Shown: positions 48,519 to 56,294 of the stretch, piece by piece
How positions within the stretch are numbered: position 1 is the first letter of the stretch
Layout of the letters: every line of letters starts with the position of its first letter
NCBI RefSeq assembly: GCF_031348265.1
Contig: NZ_CP133771.1
Span: 6,324,001 to 6,388,000, forward strand
Direction: 5' to 3'
DNA length: 64,000 bases
DNA from: Streptomyces collinus
Lineage (GTDB): Bacteria; Actinomycetota; Actinomycetes; Streptomycetales; Streptomycetaceae
Position numbers and translations under genes: made by a program
Notes under the pieces: model-generated
Told to the model about the DNA's origin: nothing
Seen by the model: the letters and a program-made list of their open reading frames with translations, nothing else
The model's database searches: none

Positions 48519-49664
48519 ATGACGAACAAGACGGACCCCAGCGGCGACGTCCGCCTCACGGGCATAGCCAAGACCTACGGCGCCTTCACCGCCGTCCACC
48601 CGCTCGACCTGACCGTGCCGCAGGGCTCCTTCTTCGCCCTGCTCGGCGCATCCGGCTGCGGCAAGACCACCACCCTGCGCATGATCGCCGGGCTGGAGGA
48701 ACCTTCCGCCGGCACCGTCTTCCTCGGCGACCAGGACGTGACCGCCCTCCCGCCGTACAAGCGGCCGGTGAACACGGTCTTCCAGTCCTACGCCCTCTTC
48801 CCGCACCTCGACATCTTCGAGAACGTCGCCTTCGGCCTGCGCCGGCGCGGTCTGAAGTCGGTGAAGAAGCAGGTCGAGGAGATGCTGGAGCTCGTCCAGC
48901 TCGGCGAGCAGGCCCGCAAGAAGCCGCACCAGCTCTCCGGCGGCCAGCAGCAGCGCGTCGCCGTCGCCCGCGCGCTGATCAACCACCCCAAGGTGCTCCT
49001 GCTCGACGAGCCGCTCGGTGCCCTCGACCTCAAGCTGCGCCGCCAGATGCAGCTGGAGCTCAAGCGCATCCAGACCGAGGTCGGCATCACCTTCATCCAC
49101 GTCACGCACGACCAGGAGGAGGCCATGACGATGGCCGACACGGTCGCCGTGATGAACGCGGGCCGTGTCGAGCAACTGGGCGCGCCCACCGACCTCTACG
49201 AGAACCCGCGCACCACGTTCGTCGCGAACTTCCTCGGCACCTCCAACTTCATCGAGGCCGAGGTCGACTCCCGGAGCGGCGAGGAGATCGTGCTGAAGGC
49301 GGGCGGCGGCAAGCTCGTCCTGCCCGAGGCGCGCTGCTCCGCGCCCACCGCGACCGGCGGCAAGGTGCTGGTCGGCGTCCGCCCGGAGAAGATCTCCCTC
49401 AGCCACGCGGACGACGCCGGCGAGATCCCCGAGGGCCGCAACCGCATCACGGGCCGCATCGCCGACTCCAGCTTCATCGGTGTCTCCACGCAGTACGTCG
49501 TCGACAGCCCGGTCTGCTCCGACTTCGAGGTCTACGCCCAGAACATCGACCGCGACCCGCGCCTCGTGCCCGGCACCGAGGTCGTCCTGCACTGGAACCC
49601 GGCCCACACCTTCGGTCTGGACGCCGCCCAGGACGCCGACGCCGGAGTGGAAGAGGCGGTCTGA
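48519..49664 (+). CDS. potA: Polyamine ABC transporter ATPase
   Basis: A 381-residue ATPase: Walker A GASGCGKTT (43-51), signature LSGGQQQRVAVARAL, Walker B LLLDEPLGALD, and a C-terminal TOBE domain (about 270-380). It drives import with PotB and PotC. The ATG at 48519 is taken as the start; a GTG three codons earlier (48510) would overlap the potD stop. The stop overlaps potB by one base. Confidence 0.93.
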   Translation: MTNKTDPSGDVRLTGIAKTYGAFTAVHPLDLTVPQGSFFALLGASGCGKTTTLRMIAGLEEPSAGTVFLGDQDVTALPPYKRPVNTVFQSYALFPHLDIFENVAFGLRRRGLKSVKKQVEEMLELVQLGEQARKKPHQLSGGQQQRVAVARALINHPKVLLLDEPLGALDLKLRRQMQLELKRIQTEVGITFIHVTHDQEEAMTMADTVAVMNAGRVEQLGAPTDLYENPRTTFVANFLGTSNFIEAEVDSRSGEEIVLKAGGGKLVLPEARCSAPTATGGKVLVGVRPEKISLSHADDAGEIPEGRNRITGRIADSSFIGVSTQYVVDSPVCSDFEVYAQNIDRDPRLVPGTEVVLHWNPAHTFGLDAAQDADAGVEEAV

Positions 49665-50593
49665 TGAGCACACTCACCGAGGCGCCACCGCCGCTCGCGC
49701 CCGAAGCGCCCGAACCGAGGCCGCCGAAGCGCAGAGGCCGCTTCACGCCGTACTGGCTGCTGCTCCCCGGCATCCTCTGGCTGCTGGTGTTCTTCGCGCT
49801 GCCGATGATCTACCAGGCCTCCACGTCCGTGCAGACGGGCTCCCTGGAGGAGGGCTACAAGGTCACCTGGCACTTCGCCACCTACTGGGACGCGCTGTCC
49901 GCGTACTGGCCGCAGTTCGTCCGCTCGGTGCTCTACGCGGGCACGGCGACGATCCTGTGTCTGCTGCTCGGCTACCCGCTCGCGTACCTGATCGCCTTCC
50001 GTGCGGGCCGCTGGCGGAACCTGATCATGATCCTGGTGATCGCGCCGTTCTTCACCAGCTTCCTGATCCGCACCCTCGCCTGGAAGACGATCCTCGCGGA
50101 CGGCGGCCCCGTCGTCGGCGCGCTGAACACGCTGCACGTCCTGGACGTCACCACCTGGCTCGGCTGGACCGCCGGCGACCGCGTCCTCGCCACGCCGCTC
50201 GCGGTGGTGTGCGGTCTGACGTACAACTTCCTGCCGTTCATGATCCTGCCGCTCTACACCTCGCTGGAGCGCATCGACGGACGGCTCCACGAAGCCGCCG
50301 GGGATCTGTACGCACGCCCCTCGACGACCTTCCGCAAGGTCACCTTCCCGCTGTCGATGCCGGGTGTCGTCTCCGGCACGCTGCTCACCTTCATTCCGGC
50401 GGCCGGTGACTACGTGAACGCCGATCTGCTCGGCTCCACCGACACCCGCATGGTCGGAAACGTCATCCAGACACAGTTCCTGAGAGTCCTCGACTATCCG
50501 ACGGCCGCGGCGCTCTCCTTCATTCTCATGGCGGCCATCCTGCTCATGGTCACCCTCTACATCCGCCGGTCCGGGACGGAGGATCTGGTCTAA
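49664..50593 (+). CDS. potB: Polyamine ABC transporter permease PotB
   Basis: A 309-residue permease with about six helices. The EAA loop (HEAAGDLYARPSTTFRKVTF) that contacts the ATPase is near 207-226. Prolines at the N-terminus (APEAPEPRPPKRRGR) form a cytoplasmic tail. It pairs with PotC as the two channel subunits. Overlaps the potA stop and is followed by potC without a gap. Confidence 0.92.
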   Translation: MSTLTEAPPPLAPEAPEPRPPKRRGRFTPYWLLLPGILWLLVFFALPMIYQASTSVQTGSLEEGYKVTWHFATYWDALSAYWPQFVRSVLYAGTATILCLLLGYPLAYLIAFRAGRWRNLIMILVIAPFFTSFLIRTLAWKTILADGGPVVGALNTLHVLDVTTWLGWTAGDRVLATPLAVVCGLTYNFLPFMILPLYTSLERIDGRLHEAAGDLYARPSTTFRKVTFPLSMPGVVSGTLLTFIPAAGDYVNADLLGSTDTRMVGNVIQTQFLRVLDYPTAAALSFILMAAILLMVTLYIRRSGTEDLV

Positions 50594-51394
50594 ATGCCCT
50601 TCGTCAACTGGCTCAAGAGAAATCTCGTCGTCCTCGCCGGACTTCTGACCCTCGGCTATCTGCTGCTGCCGAACGTCGTCGTGACGGTGTTCTCCTTCAA
50701 CAAACCGAAGGGGCGCTTCAACTACGAATGGCAGCAGTTCTCCCTGGACGCCTGGAAGGATCCGTGCGGCGTCTCCGGACTGTGCGGATCGCTGTCCCTC
50801 AGCCTCCAGATCGCCGTGTGGGCGACGCTCGGCGCCACGCTCCTCGGCACCCTGATCGCCTTCGCCCTGGTCCGTTACCGGTTCCGCGCCCGCGGCGCCG
50901 TGAACTCGCTGATCTTCCTGCCGATGGCGATGCCCGAGGTCGTCATGGCCGCCTCGCTGCTCACCCTGTTCCTCAACATGGGCGCCCAGCTGGGTTTCTG
51001 GACGATTCTCATCGCCCACATCATGTTCTGCCTGAGTTTCGTCGTCACGGCCGTCAAGGCGCGTGTGATGTCGATGGACCCGAAACTGGAGGAGGCGGCA
51101 CGGGACTTGTACGCGGGCCCGTTCCAGACCTTCGTCCGGGTCACGCTGCCCATCGCGGCTCCGGGAATCGCGGCGGGCGCACTGCTCGCTTTCGCGCTCT
51201 CCTTCGACGACTTCATCATCACGAATTTCAACGCCGGCTCGACCGTCACGTTCCCCATGTTCGTGTGGGGCTCGGCGCAGCGCGGAACGCCCGTTCAGAT
51301 CAATGTCATCGGCACGACCATGTTCGTCGTCGCCGTACTGTTCGTCCTAGTTTCCATGATCGCCGGAAACCGTCGCAACAGGCAGAAGGCATAA
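50594..51394 (+). CDS. potC: Polyamine ABC transporter permease PotC
   Basis: A 266-residue permease, second channel subunit, six helices, with the EAA loop (EEAARDLYAGPFQTFVRVTL, about 164-183). It begins MPFVNWLKRNLVVLAGLLTL directly after the potB stop. The four pot genes make a complete importer. Confidence 0.92.
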   Translation: MPFVNWLKRNLVVLAGLLTLGYLLLPNVVVTVFSFNKPKGRFNYEWQQFSLDAWKDPCGVSGLCGSLSLSLQIAVWATLGATLLGTLIAFALVRYRFRARGAVNSLIFLPMAMPEVVMAASLLTLFLNMGAQLGFWTILIAHIMFCLSFVVTAVKARVMSMDPKLEEAARDLYAGPFQTFVRVTLPIAAPGIAAGALLAFALSFDDFIITNFNAGSTVTFPMFVWGSAQRGTPVQINVIGTTMFVVAVLFVLVSMIAGNRRNRQKA

Positions 51395-51412
51395 CCGTAG
51401 GGAGTTGAAATC

Positions 51413-52831
51413 ATGGCCCCGAGCGCCATGAATCAGTGGATCGGTTCGCTCTCCGACGCCCAGCCGGTGCCGTACTGGCTGGACGACCCCGGCCGGCCCC
51501 GCCCCGAACCCGCCCTCACCACCTCCGAGACCTGCGACCTGCTGGTCGTCGGAGGCGGCTACAGCGGACTGTGGACGGCGCTGATCGCCAAGGAGCGCGA
51601 CCCGCAGCGGGACGTGGTGCTGGTGGAGGGCCGCGAGGTGGGCTGGGCCGCCTCCGGCCGCAACGGCGGATTCTGCGCCGCCTCCCTCACTCACGGCCTG
51701 CCCAACGGCCTCGCCCGCTGGCCCGACGAGATCCACAAGCTCCAGGAACTGGGCGACCGCAACCTCGACGAGATCGAGGCCGCCGTCGCCCGGCACTCCA
51801 TCGACTGCGACTTCGAACGCACCGGCGAGATCGACGTCGCCACCGAGCCCTACCAGGCCCGTGAGCTGCGCGAGTGGCACGAGGAGACCGCCCGGCAGGG
51901 CCTGGCCGACGGCGTCGAGTTCCTGGACGCCGACGCCGTACGGGAGCACGTGAACTCACCCACCTTCCAGGCGGGCCTGTGGGACCGCAGGGGCGTCGCC
52001 ATGCTGAACCCCGCGAAGCTCGCCTGGGGCCTGAAGCGGGCCTGCGTGGAACTGGGCGTGCGCGTCTACGAGCACACCCCCGCCCTGACCCTGAAGCCGT
52101 ACGGGCCCGGCATGGCCGTCCGCACCCCCTACGGCGGGATCCGCGCCCGCCGGGTCGCCCTCGGCACCAACATCTTCCCGAACCTGGTCAGACGCGTCCG
52201 CTCGTACACCGTCCCGGTCTACGACTACGCCCTGATGACCGAGCCGCTCACCGCCGCGCAGCTCGACTCGATCGGCTGGAAGAACCGCCAGGGCCTCGGA
52301 GACAGCGCCAACCAGTTCCACTACTTCCGGCTGTCCGCCGACAACCGGATCCTCTGGGGCGGCTACGACGCGATCTACCCCTACGGCGGCCGCGTCCGCG
52401 CCGAGTACGACGACCGCCCCGAGACCTACGCCAAGCTCGCCGGGCACTTCTTCACCTGCTTCCCGCAGCTGGAGGGCGTCCGCTTCAGCCACGCCTGGGG
52501 CGGCGCGATCGACACCTGCTCCCGCTTCTCGGCGTTCTTCGGCACCGCCCACCAGAGCAAGGTGGCCTACGCGGCCGGGTACACCGGCCTCGGTGTCGGC
52601 GCCACCCGGTTCGGCGCCGAGGTGATGCTGGACCTGCTCGCGGGGGAGCGCACCGAGCTCACCGAGCTGGAGATGGTCCGCAGGAAGCCCCTGCCGTTCC
52701 CGCCCGAGCCGTTCGCCTGGACGGGCATCGCCCTCACCAAGTGGTCACTGGCCCGTGCGGACGCCCAGGGCGGCCGCCGCAACCTGTGGCTGCGCACGAT
52801 GGACCGGTTGGGGCTGGGATTCGACAGCTGA
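51413..52831 (+). CDS. FAD-dependent amine oxidoreductase (PuuB-like)
   Basis: A 472-residue flavoprotein of the D-amino-acid-oxidase (DAO) family. The FAD fingerprint is GGGYSG (47-52) with a later acid residue (VLVEGREVGWAASGRNGGF). It resembles gamma-glutamylputrescine oxidase and other amine oxidases placed with potABCD. It would oxidise the imported amine to an aminoaldehyde for the dehydrogenase at the head of the run. The ATG at 51413 has GGAGTTG upstream and follows potC by 18 bp, so it is in the same operon. Confidence 0.88.
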   Translation: MAPSAMNQWIGSLSDAQPVPYWLDDPGRPRPEPALTTSETCDLLVVGGGYSGLWTALIAKERDPQRDVVLVEGREVGWAASGRNGGFCAASLTHGLPNGLARWPDEIHKLQELGDRNLDEIEAAVARHSIDCDFERTGEIDVATEPYQARELREWHEETARQGLADGVEFLDADAVREHVNSPTFQAGLWDRRGVAMLNPAKLAWGLKRACVELGVRVYEHTPALTLKPYGPGMAVRTPYGGIRARRVALGTNIFPNLVRRVRSYTVPVYDYALMTEPLTAAQLDSIGWKNRQGLGDSANQFHYFRLSADNRILWGGYDAIYPYGGRVRAEYDDRPETYAKLAGHFFTCFPQLEGVRFSHAWGGAIDTCSRFSAFFGTAHQSKVAYAAGYTGLGVGATRFGAEVMLDLLAGERTELTELEMVRRKPLPFPPEPFAWTGIALTKWSLARADAQGGRRNLWLRTMDRLGLGFDS

Positions 52832-52894
52832 CCGACCAGGTGTGGTCCGGTTCACTCCAAAGGGGTGCCGGAACCCGCGTAATGGCCGGGGGAC

Positions 52895-52964
52895 ACCCCC
52901 TTCTCCCTCGTGATGACCTCCGGACGCCCCGCGCGTCCGTGAGGTTCGCGAGAGAGAAGGGGGT
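52895..52964 (+). promoter_or_regulatory. Nested hairpin hiding the ribosome binding site of the next gene
   Basis: An outer 11-bp stem (ACCCCCTTCTC / GAGAAGGGGGT) encloses an inner one (CGGACGC cccgc GCGTCCG, with CCTC/GAGG). The 3' arm contains GAAGGGGG, the likely ribosome binding site of the gene starting at 52972. When folded it would block translation. No terminator-type T-run follows. Confidence 0.55.
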
Positions 52965-52971
52965 CTTTCCG

Positions 52972-53442
52972 ATGACCGGTGCGAAGACGGCGGTCGAGTG
53001 GCTCGCATCCGTCGCACCCGATCCCGAGGCCTGCCGCTGGGAGTGGGAGCGCAACCCGCTCGGGGTGGCGCTGCTGCCGGCCGGCAGCGCCTGGGACGTG
53101 CTCATCCTGCCCGGCGAACTCGGCTACGCCACGCTCGACGTGCTGAGCCGTGTCCTCGACCAGCAGGGGCCCGTGCTGGTCGACTTCGGTGACGCGCGCA
53201 TGGGCTTCTTCGTGCCCCCGGGCACCGCGGCCCGCTGGCTCGGCACGGGCATCCGCACGGCGGGCGCCGGCACCTGGATCGTCGTGCCGTACCCGGGCCG
53301 CTCCTCACCCGGTGGCGTCCGCTGGCTGGTACCGCCCGACGGTTCGGGTCTGCTGACCGACCCGGCCCTGCTGGAACTGGCCATGCACGAGGCAGCGGCG
53401 AGGCTGGCGACGGAGAACGACGGTCAGGGCTCCGGTGGTTGA
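52972..53442 (+). CDS. Conserved hypothetical protein with prim-pol-like features
   Basis: A 156-residue cytoplasmic protein. The head ACRWEWERNPLGVALLPAGS and VLILPGELGYATLDVLSR, and VLVDFGDARMGFFVPPGT in the middle, resemble the N-terminal part of bifunctional primase-polymerase-like proteins in Streptomyces, but the catalytic acids cannot be shown. I do not assign a function. Expression may be held by the nested hairpin upstream. Its last 19 bp overlap the PAP2 gene on the opposite strand. Confidence 0.65.
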   Translation: MTGAKTAVEWLASVAPDPEACRWEWERNPLGVALLPAGSAWDVLILPGELGYATLDVLSRVLDQQGPVLVDFGDARMGFFVPPGTAARWLGTGIRTAGAGTWIVVPYPGRSSPGGVRWLVPPDGSGLLTDPALLELAMHEAAARLATENDGQGSGG

Positions 53443-54095
53443 GACCGGCCGGGCGCCGTCGCCGCCCGGACGGACAGCCACAGCGATGTCAGCAGCACCG
53501 AACACAGACACCAGCTGCCCACCACGTCCAGTGGCCAGTGGTAGCCGCGGCGGACCACGCCGTAGCCGGCGCCGAGGACCAGGGCGACGCACAGGGTGAC
53601 CAGGGCGCGGCGGGCCAGGGCCGTGCGGAGCCAGGGGAGCAGCAGCAGGGTCGCGCCACCGTAGGCGACGACGGCGGTGGCGGTGTGGCCCGAGGGGTAG
53701 TAGCCGGTGCCGGGCGGGACGGCCGGGGTGCCCGGGCGGTCGGTGAGCTCCTTCAGGGGGACGACCAGCGCCGGGACCAGGGCCATGAGCAGCGCCGCCG
53801 CGGCGACGGGCAGCCACCACCGGTCCGTGCCCGCACGGCGGTGGCGTACGGCGACGTACCCGAGCGCGACGGCGAGGACCGGGACCGCGACCTGGACGTT
53901 GCCCAGGTCGGCGAGGAGTTCCGAGCAGCGGTCCGGGTTCACCAGGACGCGGCTGAGCCGCTCGTCGAGCCGCACGAGCGGGCCGTCGGCGACGACCTGC
54001 CAGGTGATCAGGGTGAAGAGGAGGGCCGCAAGGGCGAGCAGGAGCGCGACGGATCCCGGGAGCGTGGTGCGTTCCTGGTTCGCTGGGATCGGCAT
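53424..54095 (-). CDS. PAP2 superfamily membrane phosphatase
   Basis: A 223-residue protein with about six helices. The three PAP2 motifs are present: KELTDRPGTP (K...RP), YPSGHTATAV (PSGH) and VVRRGYHWPLDVVGSW (R...H...D), so it should be an active lipid phosphate phosphatase, acting on phosphatidic acid, undecaprenyl pyrophosphate or similar. The ATG at 54095 (MPIPANQ) is the likely start; the frame extends 11 codons further. It overlaps the hypothetical gene tail-to-tail by 19 bp. Confidence 0.88.
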   Translation of the reverse strand: MPIPANQERTTLPGSVALLLALAALLFTLITWQVVADGPLVRLDERLSRVLVNPDRCSELLADLGNVQVAVPVLAVALGYVAVRHRRAGTDRWWLPVAAAALLMALVPALVVPLKELTDRPGTPAVPPGTGYYPSGHTATAVVAYGGATLLLLPWLRTALARRALVTLCVALVLGAGYGVVRRGYHWPLDVVGSWCLCSVLLTSLWLSVRAATAPGRSQPPEP

Positions 54096-54743
54096 GGGGC
54101 ACAGCTTGGCACGAGCGCCGACGTCCACTCGCGGCCCCTCGGAGGATCACGTGAACCACCCGGCACACGACGACAGCCTCCTGGAGCACTGCCCGTGGCT
54201 CTTCGCCGGACAGGCCTCGAAACGGCAGCGGGCCGCCCAGGAGCAGCGGCAGAAGCGGCTGTTCGCGGCGCCCGGGGTGCCAGGGCACGCTTGCGCTGCG
54301 CCACGGTCCGCGCAGCGTCTCGGCGCTCACCGAGATGCTCAGGAAGGGGGCGTAGAGGGAGGTCGGCCGCCCCGGAACAGGGGGGGGTGGTTCCGGGGCG
54401 GCCGTCCGGACCGGAACGTCGCGCGCCCCGGGGGGTTTGGGGCGGGCGACTGTCCGATCGGTGAGGAGATCCAGAGCCTCAGGCTCCGGTTGTGTGCGCG
54501 AGGGCACGACCAGGTCGAAGCTGGGGAGGCCCCGGCCTGATGTCACCCACAGTCCCCTGTGGGCGGGGTGTATCTCTCATCTGGGTAGAACCTACGACAG
54601 GGGCGGGGCGCAGGACAGGCCATGGGGCCGCATGTCATCCACCTCGCACACCTTCTTCACACGCTCTGCCGCTCGCCGCCCCGGTAGCGGAACCGGGGCG
54701 GCTCACCTGCCCCGACGGGGGCTCAGATGCGCGCGTCGGCGGT
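54096..54743. other. 648-bp region without a confident gene
   Basis: Between the PAP2 gene and gabT no frame looks like a real gene. A GTG at 54151 (VNHPAHDDSLLEHCPWLFAG) with GGAGG upstream opens a frame, but it loses character after some 50 codons; a short open piece ending LRHGPRSVSALTEMLRKGA with TAG at 54353-54355 lies in another frame just before a strong terminator. Together these could be a frameshifted small gene. Confidence 0.5.
54364..54404. terminator. Strong hairpin in the PAP2-gabT gap
   Basis: A 15-bp perfect stem (CGGCCGCCCCGGAAC / GTTCCGGGGCGGCCG) with an 11-nt G-rich loop. It lies 340 bp beyond the end of gabT and 9 bp after a TAG in frame 2 of the plus strand, so it could close transcription from either side. 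Confidence 0.75.
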
Positions 54744-56078
54744 TCAGATGCGGGAGAACGCCTGCTCGATGATGTCGAGACCCTCGGTCAGCAGGTCCTC
54801 GCCGATCACCAGCGGGGGCAGGAAGCGGAGCACGTTGCCGTAGGTGCCACAGGTCAGGACCAGCAGGCCCTCGGCGTGGCAGGCCTTGGCGAGCGCGCCG
54901 GTCGCCTCCGGGTTCGGCTCCTTGGTGGCGCGGTCCTTGACCAGCTCGATGGCGATCATGGCGCCGCGGCCACGGACGTCGCCGATGATGTCGAACTTCT
55001 CGGCCATGGCACCGAGGCGGGCCTTCATGATCGCCTCGATGTTCTTCGCCTTGGCGTTGAGGTCGAGCTCCTTCATCGTCTCGATCGAGCCGAGCGCGCC
55101 CGCGCAGGCGACCGGGTTGCCGCCGTAGGTGCCGCCCAGGCCGCCGGCGTGCGCGGCGTCCATGATCTCGGCGCGGCCGGTGACGGCCGCGAGCGGCAGA
55201 CCGCCCGCGATGCCCTTCGCCGTCGTGATCAGGTCCGGGACGATGCCCTCGTCCTCACACGCGAACCACTGGCCCGTGCGGCAGAAGCCGGACTGGATCT
55301 CGTCGGCGACGAAGACGATGCCGTTGTCCTTCGCGAACTGGCTGATCGCCGGCAGGAAGCCCTTCGCCGGCTCGATGAAGCCACCCTCGCCGAGCACCGG
55401 CTCGATGATGATCGCGGCGACGTTCTCCGCGCCGACCTGCTTGCTGATCTGGTCGATGGCCTGCGCGGCGGCCTCGGGGCCGGCGTTCTCGGGCCCGGTC
55501 GGCCAGCGGTAGCCGTAGGCCACCGGCACCCGGTACACCTCGGGCGCGAACGGCCCGAAGCCGTGCTTGTACGGCATGTTCTTCGCGGTCAGCGCCATGG
55601 TGAGGTTGGTGCGGCCGTGATAGCCGTGGTCGAACACCACGACGGCCTGGCGCTTGGTGTACGCACGCGCGATCTTGACCGCGTTCTCGACGGCCTCGGC
55701 GCCGGAGTTGAACAGGGCGCTCTTCTTGGCGTGGTCACCCGGGGTCAGCTCGGCGAGGGCCTCGGCCACCTCGACGTACCCCTCGTAGGGCGTGACCATG
55801 AAACAGGTGTGGGTGAAGTCGGCGAGCTGCGCCGACGCCCGCCGTACGACGGCCTCGGCGGAGGCGCCCACGGACGTCACGGCGATGCCCGAGCCGAAGT
55901 CGATCAGCCGGTTCCCGTCGACGTCCTCGATGATCCCGCCACCGGCACGCGCCGTGAACACGGGCAGCACGGACCCCACGCCCTGCGCGACCGCGGCGGT
56001 ACGGCGGGCCTGCAGCTCCTGCGACTTCGGACCGGGAATGGCGGTGACGACGCGGCGCTCCTGCGGAAGTGCGGTCAT
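54744..56078 (-). CDS. gabT: 4-aminobutyrate--2-oxoglutarate transaminase
   Basis: A 444-residue class III PLP aminotransferase. The PLP lysine is in TTAKGIAGGLPLAA (about K286), and NSGAEAVENAVKIAR (about 113-127) binds phosphate. The set of residues fits GabT, which moves the amino group of GABA to 2-oxoglutarate to give succinate semialdehyde. It stands alone on the minus strand, divergent from a large membrane protein. With the dehydrogenases in the window it would complete polyamine conversion to succinate. The ORF ends in the gap described above. Confidence 0.93.
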   Translation of the reverse strand: MTALPQERRVVTAIPGPKSQELQARRTAAVAQGVGSVLPVFTARAGGGIIEDVDGNRLIDFGSGIAVTSVGASAEAVVRRASAQLADFTHTCFMVTPYEGYVEVAEALAELTPGDHAKKSALFNSGAEAVENAVKIARAYTKRQAVVVFDHGYHGRTNLTMALTAKNMPYKHGFGPFAPEVYRVPVAYGYRWPTGPENAGPEAAAQAIDQISKQVGAENVAAIIIEPVLGEGGFIEPAKGFLPAISQFAKDNGIVFVADEIQSGFCRTGQWFACEDEGIVPDLITTAKGIAGGLPLAAVTGRAEIMDAAHAGGLGGTYGGNPVACAGALGSIETMKELDLNAKAKNIEAIMKARLGAMAEKFDIIGDVRGRGAMIAIELVKDRATKEPNPEATGALAKACHAEGLLVLTCGTYGNVLRFLPPLVIGEDLLTEGLDIIEQAFSRI

Positions 56079-56294
56079 GCGGGGCTCCTGGGGGTGGTGC
56101 GGATGGTCTCGACGACGCTTGGGTTCTTTTCTCGCAGGCTAGGGCGGGGAAAGGGGGGTGGGCATGCTCCATGTGGGCGTTGTCGGCGGAGCGCCTTGTC
56201 CGGGGTGGACATGGCAGTCTCGTGGACCCGGTGCCCACGACCCGGCCGTGTAAGCGGTGAACTCCCCAGGAGAGGGCGTTAGATTGGCTCGCTG

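Noticed and set aside
54151..54540. GTG-started frame with a ribosome binding site after the PAP2 gene
   Set aside because: The first 50 residues look plausible but the rest is low-complexity and passes through a strong terminator; a second frame looks better at the end. A frameshifted gene cannot be told from chance.
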